The notes under the pieces were generated by a model that was not told the origin of the DNA, did not search any database, and saw nothing but the letters and a program-made list of their open reading frames with translations. From NCBI GenBank assembly GCA_022640795.1, contig JALCCK010000008.1:1-62344 (forward strand): a stretch of DNA of 62,344 nucleotides, read 5' to 3'. The translations under genes and the position numbers were made by a program. The DNA is from Treponema sp. (GTDB lineage: Bacteria; Spirochaetota; Spirochaetia; Treponematales; Treponemataceae). This document shows, in pieces, positions 54,710-62,344 of this stretch (the stretch's first letter is position 1; each line of letters opens with the position of its first letter).

Positions 54710-54749
54710 AAAAAGAACCAAAATGACGCTTCTCATTTCGGTTCTTTTT
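54710..54749. terminator. Bidirectional terminator
   Basis: AAAAAGAACCAAAATGA (from 54710) and TCATTTCGGTTCTTTTT (to 54749) pair over 17 bases with one mismatch, with T runs on both strands. It serves the acidic-protein gene on the right-going strand and rsfS on the left-going strand. Confidence 0.88.
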
Positions 54750-54754
54750 GATAG

Positions 54755-55114
54755 CTATTTTTTGTAATCCAGTTTCCTGCCGGCGTGCCACAATTTTTCT
54801 AGTTCATAAAAATTCCGTGCTTTTTGCGACATGAGATGTACGACAATCGGTCCTATATCGATCAGATTCCAGTCGTCTCCATCGGAAGATTTTCTGTTGG
54901 TCAGATGAATCTCAAGATCATTACTTTTTATATAATCTTTGACCATTTTATAGAGGCCCTGCCAGTGTGCGGAACTGTTGACTGTAACAATTACAAAATA
55001 ATCCGTCCAGCTGTTGAGTTCCGAAATATCAAGAACAGAAATATCCTTACCTTTTCCCTCTTCCATGAGCCGGGCTATTTCAAGCGCTTTTTCTTCTATC
55101 GTTTTCATTTTCAA
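54755..55114 (-). CDS. rsfS: Ribosome silencing factor RsfS
   Basis: A 119-aa protein that binds L14 and blocks subunit joining in stationary phase. DISELNSWTDYFVIVTVNSSAHWQGL, DDWNLIDIGPIVVHLMSQKARNFYELEKLW are the family blocks (key parts WTDYFVI and NLIDIGPIVVHL). Normal length. Last gene of the obg-nadD-yqeK-lytR-rsfS run, 26 bp after the LCP gene. Confidence 0.95.
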   Translation of the reverse strand: MKMKTIEEKALEIARLMEEGKGKDISVLDISELNSWTDYFVIVTVNSSAHWQGLYKMVKDYIKSNDLEIHLTNRKSSDGDDWNLIDIGPIVVHLMSQKARNFYELEKLWHAGRKLDYKK

Positions 55115-55140
55115 TCCTTATTTTCAGATGAAGGTACCTG

Positions 55141-56409
55141 TCATTCAGTTTTATCTGTGTCCGATCCGGCGTTGTTTTCCGGTACCGCACTGCTTCCTGA
55201 CGTTGCACGCACATAGCGTCCGTCAAAATCCTTGCCAAGAATCAGGGTAAAATCTACATTATCATTTGAAGAGTCCATGATATCGGCGGAAGAGGCTGCA
55301 GCATCTTCATTCTGAATATTTGTACAATTAATAAAATCTCCGAGGCTTTTTACAACTTCGGGATTACCTATATGATCTATTATCTTTGTATGCTGATAAT
55401 CGTTTTTATCTGCATTGAGAGTACTGAGAACATCATATCCTGCGCTTTGGAGCAGTGCGGCGGTATTATGAGCCAAACCCTGTGTCGTTGTACCGTTTTG
55501 TATCTCAAGAACATATATCCGATTGTTTGTCGTTCCGTTATAGTTAACAATCGCATTCGTTGCCTGTTTTACAACATCTTTTATAAGCTGTCCGTCATAA
55601 TACGGGAACAAAAGCATTTTACCGTCTACAAGCCGTTTAGAACCTGTGACCGTCTGCGTAGTGATCGTTTCCGAATCAACACCGGAAATAACAGAAAACA
55701 GTTTGTAAATACTTTTTGAATCTATATTCGATTTAAATTTTCCTCCAAATGCATCAAAATAGTTTTTTGTCAGCAACCCTTTCATTTTTCCTGATAAAGC
55801 GGAAATAAACGCCAGCATAACACTCTGTCTGCGTTCCGAAACATCCGTGTCCGTTTCCTCTGGAAGTTTATACGTAAGGTAGCTGTCGACCTTATCCCCG
55901 TCGAGCGTTACAGCGCCAGAAGGTAACAGGTATCTGCTGCCGTCGTCGGAAGAAACATCAACAGGAGCAGGAATAAATACGTCCATTCCCCCAAGATAAT
56001 CGGTAATCTGCATAAAATCTTCTTTTGTTACTCCCAGATAAAAAGGAATGGAAGTACCGGTAAGTTTTTCTATCTCTCTTTTATACGCATCAATTCCTTT
56101 CTCTGCATAAACAGCAGCTATTCCGTCAACACGACCAAGACTTGCGTAAATAGCTCCGGTATTCAGGGGGATATCGATAAGTGATCCCCGGCGGGAGACA
56201 GGATAGTAAATAAACATATCGGTGGACAGCAGCTTTTTATTATCTTCCATAAAAAACAGAATCGTAATAACCTGATCGTTTTTTACATTTTCTTCAACAG
56301 GATCTGTCGAAAGAGAAAAAATCATGACAATCGTAACTGCGGAAAGAATAAATATTATAATCAAAAGGAACAAGAGGCCTTTATATTCACGTCGAATTTT
56401 ATGTTTCAT
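55141..56409 (-). CDS. LytR-CpsA-Psr (LCP) family protein with LytR_C domain
   Basis: A 422-aa protein with one N-terminal membrane segment (about 12-33). The LCP domain (about 75-220) has SRRGSLIDIPLNTGAIYASLG and YLGGMDVFIPAPVDV, and the C-terminal LytR_C domain (VLEIQNGTTTQGLAHNTAALLQSAGYDV) follows. LCP proteins transfer glycopolymers to the cell wall; the treponemal substrate is unclear. Its ATG overlaps the yqeK stop by one base (TAATG). The order nadD-yqeK-lytR-rsfS is widely conserved. Confidence 0.9.
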   Translation of the reverse strand: MKHKIRREYKGLLFLLIIIFILSAVTIVMIFSLSTDPVEENVKNDQVITILFFMEDNKKLLSTDMFIYYPVSRRGSLIDIPLNTGAIYASLGRVDGIAAVYAEKGIDAYKREIEKLTGTSIPFYLGVTKEDFMQITDYLGGMDVFIPAPVDVSSDDGSRYLLPSGAVTLDGDKVDSYLTYKLPEETDTDVSERRQSVMLAFISALSGKMKGLLTKNYFDAFGGKFKSNIDSKSIYKLFSVISGVDSETITTQTVTGSKRLVDGKMLLFPYYDGQLIKDVVKQATNAIVNYNGTTNNRIYVLEIQNGTTTQGLAHNTAALLQSAGYDVLSTLNADKNDYQHTKIIDHIGNPEVVKSLGDFINCTNIQNEDAAASSADIMDSSNDNVDFTLILGKDFDGRYVRATSGSSAVPENNAGSDTDKTE

Positions 56410-57044
56410 TATTTCTTAGAACCTTTTTCCTGTTTTTGATCTGTCTGCTGCTTTAATGAATCCAGAAAATGAATCGTCTCTGCTGCAATGGAATGTTTTT
56501 TCTTTTCCAGATAGGAAATATTGTCCTGTACTACAGTTCTGGTCAGTGTATTTAAATCCATCTTAAAAAGTTTTGAACGATATTCTTCCGTACTATAACT
56601 GCGCCCCGGTTCTATTTTATCCGCCACATACAGTATTTTAGCAAGATCGCATAAATCGGGAGCACCGAAGGTATGACAGGCTACTGCCTGAAGCAGTTCC
56701 GTATCAGTTACATGAAAATCCTCGTACATTTTTACCGCTGCAGCTCTTCCATGTAAAAGAGAAGGCTTGCCTTTCTCTAAATACGAAATCGGCTTTCCGT
56801 CGTGACCAGCCAGAGAGAGAAGCAATGTATCGTTCATGTTTTTACACATATCGTGACCGATGCCTGCAAGAAAACCCCGGTCTGCGTCAATCTTAAAAAT
56901 CCGGCACAAGCCGGCAGCTGTTTCAGCAGTACGGACCGAATGCTCATACCGCTGTTTAGTAACTGCGGCCAGCGTATACTGTCGTACTTTTTCGATGATC
57001 GGTTTTAAATCGTTATCATTCTGCGAAGTATCTTTTATATCCAT
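56409..57044 (-). CDS. yqeK: YqeK-type HD hydrolase (diadenosine tetraphosphatase)
   Basis: A 211-aa HD protein that splits Ap4A symmetrically in its characterised relatives. RYEHSVRTAETAAGL gives the first His, AGIGHDMCKN the HD pair, LLHGRAAAVKM and ILYVADKIEPGRSY the other metal ligands. ATG 57044 gives the family N-terminus; the frame is open for 83 more codons but those lie within nadD. It overlaps nadD by 29 bases. The ribosome-binding site (AGAGAAA) is weak, as expected for coupled translation. Confidence 0.88.
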   Translation of the reverse strand: MDIKDTSQNDNDLKPIIEKVRQYTLAAVTKQRYEHSVRTAETAAGLCRIFKIDADRGFLAGIGHDMCKNMNDTLLLSLAGHDGKPISYLEKGKPSLLHGRAAAVKMYEDFHVTDTELLQAVACHTFGAPDLCDLAKILYVADKIEPGRSYSTEEYRSKLFKMDLNTLTRTVVQDNISYLEKKKHSIAAETIHFLDSLKQQTDQKQEKGSKK

Positions 57045-57687
57045 ACAAATTTCTCTGTATAATATAATGATAAACCGGCTGAGGGACAAGGTACCGCCAA
57101 CTTCCCTGCTCCGAAATTCTGCACCTGATTTCTGTTGAAGAAATAGGAAGCAATGGATTCTGCAGAACCTTGTGCGGGTACGATAGATCCTGCAGTGTCT
57201 CATCCGATGTATCACCACCGGTATACGGTCCCTCAGCTGTATTCCGGAACGCCGCAGCAGAACTTTTATCTGGTACAATATGGCGGCGGGCAACTATTAT
57301 ATCAGCCCTTGCAGACAACTCGCTGCTTTTATACCATTTATAGAATTCGGCAGCAAGTTCCTGTCCCATTATAATACCTATCTTCCCTTCTAGTTCATCC
57401 TCAAATTTCTTTTCAAGAAAGCAAATCGTATCATACGTATATGAAATACCGCCTCTGTCAAGTTCACAACTCTCCGGACAAAACGAAGAATTATTTTCGC
57501 ATGCCAGCCGGATCATTTCCAAACGGTCGTTCCCCCCAACAGCGTCATTCATGATCTTGTGAGGAGGAACAGAAGCAGGAACAAAAAGAATTTTATCGTA
57601 CCCTAATTCCACCCGGACCTCATCAGCCAGAGACAGATGTCCGATATGAATCGGATTAAAACTCCCCCCAAGAATTGCCAGTCTCAT
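57016..57687 (-). CDS. nadD: Nicotinate-nucleotide adenylyltransferase
   Basis: A 223-aa NAD biosynthesis enzyme that adenylates nicotinate mononucleotide. LGGSFNPIHIGHL is the nucleotidyltransferase motif, FVPASVPPHK the substrate loop and LPISSTEIRCRI the ISSTxIR motif. A small insertion after ARRHIVPDKS (about 140-165) is richer in Thr/Ser than usual. Its ATG overlaps the obg stop by four bases (ATGA). Confidence 0.95.
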   Translation of the reverse strand: MRLAILGGSFNPIHIGHLSLADEVRVELGYDKILFVPASVPPHKIMNDAVGGNDRLEMIRLACENNSSFCPESCELDRGGISYTYDTICFLEKKFEDELEGKIGIIMGQELAAEFYKWYKSSELSARADIIVARRHIVPDKSSAAAFRNTAEGPYTGGDTSDETLQDLSYPHKVLQNPLLPISSTEIRCRISEQGSWRYLVPQPVYHYIIQRNLYGYKRYFAE

Positions 57688-58799
57688 TTTTCAGAACCCG
57701 GAAACTGAACCGGCATATCTTCATCGACAGAATCAGCGATCATAAAATCCGACGAATCCGTTTTTACGTCCGCCGGAGGCACTTCGTGATCTGCAAGTTT
57801 GTTAACAAGCGAAACAATCTCTTTTTGTGCGTCTTTCAGACCAATTTTCTGTATAACAGAAACAGGCAGTACCGGAATTCCGGGGTCTTTTTTATGCACG
57901 AAATCAGAAATTTCACGGGCACGTTCCCTGCAGCCGTCAATATCTATTTTATTGCATAAAATAATCCGGGGTTTTTCCGCAAGAGTTGCTGAATAAGCGG
58001 AAAGCTCACTACAGAGTATATCATACGACGCCAGATAATTATCAGCCGAACAGTCAACCATAAAAATCAGACAGGCAGTACGGGATATATGTTTCAGGAA
58101 TTTATGTCCCAGGCCGTGCCCTTCGGAAGCTCCCTGTATTATTCCGGGGATATCTGCAATTATAATATCAGTATCAGAATCGACATGCAGCACCCCCAGG
58201 TTCGGAATCTTTGTCGTAAACGGATAAGGCGCAATTTTCGGACGGGCATTGGTAAAAGCGGTAAGAAGAGAAGATTTCCCTGCATTCGGAAAACCGACAA
58301 GCCCCGCGTCAGCCATGATGCTGAGTTCAACCCGGATCTTACGCATCTGGGAAGGCTTCCCTTCATGCGCATAACGCGGCGCCTGATTGGTTGATGTTTT
58401 AAAATGAACATTGCCCCATCCGCCTTTTCCGCCTTTTAGAAAGACAAACCGTGCGTTTTCATCATCAGACAGAAATTCATGAATAAGTTCTCCCGTCTCT
58501 GCATCAAAAAGTGCAGTTCCCGGTGGCACCGGAATAACAACATCATCCCCTTCCTTCCCATATTTGTTCCAGCTCATCCCGTCCTGACCGTTCTTAGCTT
58601 TAAATATAGGATGAAACCGCAAATTTGCGAGTGTCCGTAAATTTCTTTTTACACAGAAAACGACGTCTCCGCCTTTACCACCATCTCCGCCGGACGGTCC
58701 GCCGAGCGGAATATATTTTTCACGGCGGAAAGAAATACAGCCGTTTCCGCCTTTACCTGAATAAACTTCAATTACGGCTTCATCTGCAAATTGAATCAT
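57684..58799 (-). CDS. obg: GTPase ObgE/CgtA
   Basis: A 371-aa ribosome-assembly GTPase. The glycine-rich Obg domain occupies ~1-158 (GKGGNGCISFRREKYIPLGGP, key part GGNGCISFRRE), and the G domain has GFPNAGKSSLL, DIPGII and CNKID. The C-terminal tail beyond ~335 is short and acidic. It lies behind the rpmA terminator with no clear promoter in the 16-bp remainder, so read-through from the rplU promoter may supply it. It opens the run to rsfS. Confidence 0.95.
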   Translation of the reverse strand: MIQFADEAVIEVYSGKGGNGCISFRREKYIPLGGPSGGDGGKGGDVVFCVKRNLRTLANLRFHPIFKAKNGQDGMSWNKYGKEGDDVVIPVPPGTALFDAETGELIHEFLSDDENARFVFLKGGKGGWGNVHFKTSTNQAPRYAHEGKPSQMRKIRVELSIMADAGLVGFPNAGKSSLLTAFTNARPKIAPYPFTTKIPNLGVLHVDSDTDIIIADIPGIIQGASEGHGLGHKFLKHISRTACLIFMVDCSADNYLASYDILCSELSAYSATLAEKPRIILCNKIDIDGCRERAREISDFVHKKDPGIPVLPVSVIQKIGLKDAQKEIVSLVNKLADHEVPPADVKTDSSDFMIADSVDEDMPVQFPGSEK

Positions 58800-58815
58800 A
58801 CTCTTTTCCCATCAC

Positions 58816-58852
58816 AAAAAAAATACCCGGAGCAGATTGACTGAACCGGGTA
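58816..58852 (-). terminator. Intrinsic terminator after rpmA
   Basis: TACCCGG (58824-58830) and CCGGGTA (58846-58852) form the stem, followed leftward by eight T (A run 58816-58823). It would partly separate the rplU-prp-rpmA genes from obg. Confidence 0.85.
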
Positions 58853-58875
58853 CAAAGCATTGTTAAAAAAAGCTG

Positions 58876-59133
58876 TTATGCCTTAACAGGCGTTACAGAA
58901 ACAACTTTTCTATTTTTACGTTCTGAAAATTCAACGTGTCCGTCTGCAGTTGCAAAAAGGCTGTCATCTTTTGCCTTCATAACATTTTCTCCGGGATTGA
59001 ATTTTGTTCCCCGCTGTTTAACAATGATTGAGCCGGCGCTTACCGATTCACCACTGAATTTTTTTACCCCGAGGTGTTTCGGGTTTGAATCGCGGCCATT
59101 TTTGGCACCGCTGCCGCCTTTCGTGCGTCCCAT
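58876..59133 (-). CDS. rpmA: 50S ribosomal protein L27
   Basis: An 85-aa L27: [22 protein letters not shown] at the start (key part [12 protein letters not shown]), then GNIIVRQRG-like [14 protein letters not shown] and DGHVEFSE. There is no LQFFA-type N-terminal extension: an in-frame TAG lies four codons before the ATG, and GCGGAGG is the ribosome-binding site. The basic N-terminus should reach the peptidyl-transferase centre directly. It is 12 bp behind prp, which is odd given that Prp normally removes such an extension. Confidence 0.96.
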   Translation of the reverse strand: MGRTKGGSGAKNGRDSNPKHLGVKKFSGESVSAGSIIVKQRGTKFNPGENVMKAKDDSLFATADGHVEFSERKNRKVVSVTPVKA

Positions 59134-59145
59134 AATATTCCTCCG

Positions 59146-59490
59146 CTAAAAAGCTTCTGTCTTAATTTCCAATTCTACGTTCGCAGGGAATTCCTTTTGA
59201 AGAGAATCAAGTCCGTCTTCCAGGAAATCTTCAATGCAAACAAGCCTGTTCTTCGTTTCAGGTTCATCTTGTATCAGTTCGGCGGCAAACGACACCGTTC
59301 CCCGCCGGCCAACATGATCTTTCAGCATAACACTGTCCGTCTCAGAAAGAACCTGCATTGCGGTTCTCAGCAAAACAGTAACAGCTGCACATACAATATC
59401 GGTTCCTTTTACAGAAAACCCCGAATGTCCTTCGGCCTTGCACGAACGGAATGTTCCGTCCTTTCTGCGGACAAGCAGAACCGATGTCAT
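59146..59490 (-). CDS. prp: Ribosomal-processing cysteine protease Prp (YsxB/TM1457)
   Basis: A 114-aa Prp protein. The catalytic His is in EGHSGF (about residue 21) and the Cys in DIVCAAVTVLL (about 34), both present. Prp cleaves the N-terminal extension of L27 in Firmicutes and Fusobacteria. Here the neighbouring L27 has no extension, so the substrate is unclear. It lies between rplU (4 bp gap) and rpmA (12 bp gap), the usual order. Confidence 0.92.
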   Translation of the reverse strand: MTSVLLVRRKDGTFRSCKAEGHSGFSVKGTDIVCAAVTVLLRTAMQVLSETDSVMLKDHVGRRGTVSFAAELIQDEPETKNRLVCIEDFLEDGLDSLQKEFPANVELEIKTEAF

Positions 59491-59494
59491 ACAA

Positions 59495-59809
59495 TTACGC
59501 TACGACAATGTCCTGCACACGAATATTCGTATACTGCTGACGATGGCCGATAAGCCGGTGGTAATCCTTCTTACTCTTGTATTTCAGAACAAGAACTTTT
59601 TTATCCTTAAAGGTATCTTCTACTACGGCCTGAACTTTTACACCTTTAACGTACGGAGCTCCGACACTGATTTTATCACCATCACTTACGAGTAAAACGG
59701 AATCAATATCAATTTCCGAACCTTTGTCTGCATCAAGTTTATCAACCTGCAAAAGGGCACCCTTCTCTGCTTTGTACTGTTTACCCTTATATTCAATGAG
59801 TGCGTACAT
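59495..59809 (-). CDS. rplU: 50S ribosomal protein L21
   Basis: A 104-aa L21: MYALIEYKGKQYKAEKGALL (key parts EYKGKQYKAEKG), DSVLLVSDGD, GAPYVKGVKVQAVVE and KKDYHRLIGHRQQYTNIRV near the end. First gene of rplU-prp-rpmA. It has a long leader with a stable hairpin and its own promoter. Confidence 0.96.
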   Translation of the reverse strand: MYALIEYKGKQYKAEKGALLQVDKLDADKGSEIDIDSVLLVSDGDKISVGAPYVKGVKVQAVVEDTFKDKKVLVLKYKSKKDYHRLIGHRQQYTNIRVQDIVVA

Positions 59810-59847
59810 TATTATACCTCAACTATCCGAAATATGCTTTGCAAATT

Positions 59848-59933
59848 GCCGTAGTATTAAACGGGAAGATACTACGGCCCAATTTACCATACATGTAGAA
59901 GTTATAATACCAGAAATGAACTTATTTAGTCAA
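59848..59933 (-). promoter_or_regulatory. rplU promoter and leader hairpin
   Basis: Leftward promoter: TTGACT (59933-59928), 18 bp, TATTAT (59909-59904) with an extended TGG. The leader of about 88 bases contains GCCGTAGTAT (59848-59857) and ATACTACGGC (59869-59878), a perfect 10-bp stem with an 11-base loop, about 40 bases before the ATG. Ribosomal protein leaders of this kind are often autoregulated by L21; that role is inferred. Confidence 0.6.
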
Positions 59934-59971
59934 TATAAAGAAACTAATCAGCTCGTTTCCGGCATAACATT

Positions 59972-61471
59972 TTACCGTACATTAACCTTGTATGTTCCGG
60001 TCGTTATTGTTCCCCCGTTTGTATAAACATCGAAGGAATAGGTATTTGTTCTGGTAAGGTCCATCGCACTATAAAAATCTTTCAGATTCGTTACGCGTTT
60101 TCCGTTCACAGCGGTAATTATATCGCCGTTCTGAAGCCGTAAGGCCGCAGCAGGAGATTTTTCAAGAATATTCGTCACGACGACACCCTTTACACTCTGA
60201 TCGTTCAGACCGATTTCCTTGCGTATCTCATCTGTCAGCGGAACCGCAATAAAGCCCGGCCATAATTTGCCGTTATCGGAGACGACCTTCTGATCCCGTT
60301 CCTCAATTTTGACGGAAAGCGCTTTTTCACGTCCGTCTCTGATAAGCGTAAATTGAGCTGTCTCGCCTGCTTTCAGATTCCCGACGTCACGAACGAACTG
60401 ATCAACATCCTTTATCTGTTTTCCGTTCAGCCTGGTAATAAAGTCACCGGCCTGAATACCGCCTTTCTGGGCAGGAGAGCCAACGAATATCTGAGAAGCA
60501 AATGCCCCCGTTTCATTCTCAACACCGAGAGATTTCTTGTATTCGTCCGTGCTGCTGATCAGCGACACGCCGAGCCAGCCGTACGTAACTTTACCGTTCT
60601 GTATGAAATCGTCGATGGCATGTTTGATATTATTGATCGGGATAGCGAAACCAAGCCCCTGGGAACCGCCCGACTGGGAAGCTATCCACGTATTTATACC
60701 AATTACTTCTCCATAGATATTAAGAAGCGGACCACCGGAATTACCCTGATTAATGGCCGCATCGGTCTGGAAGAAATCATTAACATTATTCAATGCGGCA
60801 CCCGATCTTCCGGTCGCACTGATTATTCCCTGGGTAACCGACTGACGATATCCGAGCGGAGCTCCCATCGCAAGACAGATATCACCTGTTTGAACCTTAT
60901 CGGAATCCCCCAGTCTGGCGATCGGAATAGAAGTATCGCCCGACTCGAAAGAAACAAGTGCCACATCCATCCGGGAATCGGCACCGACAAGTTTTGCATC
61001 AAATACCCGTCCGTCATTAAGTTTTACTGAAATTTTGGTTGCTTCTCCGGCAACATGATTGTTCGTCAGCACATACAGAGTTTTTCCGGTTCTTCTCACA
61101 ATAACACCGGAACCGAGCCCCTGCTGTTCGTACTTCTTCGGCTGTGTCTGGTTCTGATCCTCATTTTCCGGCATGCCGAAAAAGAAAAACGGAAGCTGGG
61201 AAAGCGGATTCGTCTGAACGGTCTTCGTTTCCGTTACGTCGACTTCAACAACAGAAGGAAGAACACTCGTACTTATTGAACGAAACGCCGACTGTAGTGA
61301 TTCCACAATATTAGAGGAAGCCTGACTCATCGGCACAGCCGAAGAGGAATCTGCAAATGCCGTATTTGCGGAACCCTGACGGGTCGTTCCCCTGAGTGAA
61401 AAAGCCACCAGTCCAAATGTAACAGATGCAACTGCTACAGCCCCTAAAATTCTTCTAGTCCAGGTTTTCAT
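59972..61471 (-). CDS. Periplasmic serine protease Do/HtrA (DegP-like)
   Basis: A 499-aa envelope protease/chaperone. An N-terminal membrane anchor or signal (about 9-27) is followed by the trypsin-like domain with His in LTNNHVAGEA, Asp in DSRMDVALVSF and Ser in NQGNSGGPLL, then two PDZ domains (GGIQAGDFITRLNGKQIKD and AAALRLQNGDIITAVNGKRVT). Length and layout match DegP/DegQ. GGAGG precedes the ATG. It stands alone between the map terminator and rplU. Confidence 0.94.
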   Translation of the reverse strand: MKTWTRRILGAVAVASVTFGLVAFSLRGTTRQGSANTAFADSSSAVPMSQASSNIVESLQSAFRSISTSVLPSVVEVDVTETKTVQTNPLSQLPFFFFGMPENEDQNQTQPKKYEQQGLGSGVIVRRTGKTLYVLTNNHVAGEATKISVKLNDGRVFDAKLVGADSRMDVALVSFESGDTSIPIARLGDSDKVQTGDICLAMGAPLGYRQSVTQGIISATGRSGAALNNVNDFFQTDAAINQGNSGGPLLNIYGEVIGINTWIASQSGGSQGLGFAIPINNIKHAIDDFIQNGKVTYGWLGVSLISSTDEYKKSLGVENETGAFASQIFVGSPAQKGGIQAGDFITRLNGKQIKDVDQFVRDVGNLKAGETAQFTLIRDGREKALSVKIEERDQKVVSDNGKLWPGFIAVPLTDEIRKEIGLNDQSVKGVVVTNILEKSPAAALRLQNGDIITAVNGKRVTNLKDFYSAMDLTRTNTYSFDVYTNGGTITTGTYKVNVR

Positions 61472-61590
61472 CTTGTTAAACCTCCAAGTATATTTATCCT
61501 AAAAAAATTCAATTAGTACTTGTGATAAATGCTATTGTTTTGCATTTCCAGTTACATTTAAAATAATAAACAAATAGTACAAAGTGTTAC

Positions 61591-61633
61591 AAAAAACAAG
61601 CTCCCTCCAGAATAAATTTCTGTTAGAGGGAGC
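61591..61633 (-). terminator. Intrinsic terminator after map
   Basis: GCTCCCTC (61600-61607) and GAGGGAGC (61626-61633) form the stem, extended inward by CAGAA/TTCTG, then TTGTTTTTT on the minus strand. It separates map from htrA. Confidence 0.88.
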
Positions 61634-61673
61634 CTGCAATACTTTTTGTTCGTTTTATTTGGTAAAAGTTATT

Positions 61674-62344
61674 TTAAATACTGTTTTTATAGTTTAAATC
61701 AGTAAGGATTTCCGTGTGATCTGCAAATACCGCAACAGTATGCTCTTCATGTACCGACGCTTTCCCGTCGGCAGTAACGACGGTCCATTCATTCTTTTTT
61801 CCGTCCCCGGTGATCACATCCGCCGTTCCCAGATTTATCATCGGTTCTATTGCCAGCACCATACCGGCCTGAATCCGCGGGTTAGGTCCCCAACCGGGAC
61901 AATTCGGAATATTCGGATCCTCATGAACATCAAGTCCGACACCGTGTCCGCAGTAATCGTAGACAACACCGTAATGATGCGCCGTCGCGACATCATTTAC
62001 CGCATTCGAAATATCCTTTATTCTATTACCTGCCACACAGGCTGCTATTCCGGCTGTCAGCGATTCACGGGTGACTTCAACCAGCTTTTTCCACTCGGGA
62101 CGAACGTTCCCGACCATCACCGTATGCGTCGAATCGCTGATATATCCATCCAGATCAATACCAACATCGATTGAAACGAGATCTCCGTCATGAATAATTT
62201 TCTTTTTGGAAGGGATGCCGTGTATAACCTCTTCATTTATGCTGATACATATTGCCCCGGGGAAATTTTCCCGGTACCACGCAGGTTTTCCTCCGTGTGA
62301 CGTAATGAAATCTTTGCAAATATCATCAACATCTTTTGTTGAAA
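61674..62344 (-). CDS. map: Methionine aminopeptidase type I (5' end outside window)
   Basis: The gene enters from the right edge and its stop is at 61674. The visible 222 residues include WYRENFPGAICISINEEVIHG, DVGIDLDGYISDSTHT, GHGVGLDVHEDPNIPN and VLAIEPMI, which supply the metal ligands (Asp, Asp, His, Glu) of the type I enzyme that removes the initiator Met. Only the first ~30-40 residues are missing. An internal ATG at 62120 is not the real start. Confidence 0.95.
   Translation of the reverse strand, partial: STKDVDDICKDFITSHGGKPAWYRENFPGAICISINEEVIHGIPSKKKIIHDGDLVSIDVGIDLDGYISDSTHTVMVGNVRPEWKKLVEVTRESLTAGIAACVAGNRIKDISNAVNDVATAHHYGVVYDYCGHGVGLDVHEDPNIPNCPGWGPNPRIQAGMVLAIEPMINLGTADVITGDGKKNEWTVVTADGKASVHEEHTVAVFADHTEILTDLNYKNSI

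Noticed and set aside
56409..57293. A long N-terminal extension of yqeK
   Set aside because: The extra 83 codons lie inside nadD and are Arg/His/Cys-rich; the HD family start is at 57044.
59146..59490. prp as a spurious frame between L21 and L27
   Set aside because: It has the conserved His and Cys motifs and the standard gene order, so it is real.

Overview
The window looks like chromosomal DNA of a spirochaete, most probably a host-associated Treponema. The grounds are inference from gene content: secreted binding proteins with FANGT/AAGGT-type signal-peptide ends, a TpLRR-type leucine-rich-repeat protein, SpoVG, a DUF115 (Maf-like) protein, citramalate-route isoleucine genes, ferredoxin-dependent 2-oxoacid oxidation, a glycyl radical enzyme and macro/HD proteins. 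Many genes start with TTG or GTG. Promoters are clear (TTGACA, 17 bp, TATAAT-like). There is no phage, integrase, IS element or CRISPR array.

Layout. 1-6.3 kb: a four-subunit 2-ketoacid:ferredoxin oxidoreductase (VOR type) divergent from fabH over a shared palindrome, then pepC and gpmA. 6.4-10.3 kb: a glycerate module (gntP, glycerate kinase, CdaR regulator). 10.4-15.3 kb: a TSCPD protein, a cytoplasmic LRR protein, leuB, a YczE-like membrane protein and cimA. 15.5-18.4 kb: tRNA-Asp, tRNA-Pro, a DUF3793 protein and a frameshifted oppA. 18.5-24.5 kb: a glycyl-radical sugar module (DeoR regulator, activase, glycyl radical lyase, FSA-type aldolase, ROK kinase). 24.5-29.0 kb: an accessory stretch with DUF72, umuC, an unusual leaderless UmuD-prime-like gene, a frameshifted VOC gene, an HD hydrolase, a gene remnant and a macro-domain protein.

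29.0-38.7 kb: an MFS transporter, an MBL hydrolase and two CUT1 sugar ABC importers without ATPase genes. Each importer is driven by a copy of the same roughly 110-bp promoter/operator block, and a DeoR regulator lies next to them. 38.8-41.9 kb: a MutY-like glycosylase lacking the iron-sulfur cluster and thrS, which is preceded by a T-box leader. 41.9-62.3 kb is mostly housekeeping: a PpiD-like chaperone, DUF115, lepA, a periplasmic protease, a TPR protein, tilS, rplY, tRNA-Gln, spoVG, ispE, a very acidic small protein, the rsfS-lytR-yqeK-nadD-obg cluster, rplU-prp-rpmA, htrA and the 3' part of map.

How it fits together. VOR can make branched acyl-CoA from branched 2-oxoacids and FabH can start fatty acids from such primers; their shared operator-like palindrome suggests joint control. 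The glycyl radical module looks like a complete route from a sugar-like substrate (kinase, radical ring-opening or dehydration, aldol cleavage). The strongest unusual signals are the duplicated promoter with flanking inverted operators, a UmuD that appears to be made already shortened and without its protease residues, a T-box leader in a probable spirochaete, Prp next to an L27 with no cleavable extension, and two single-base frameshifts.
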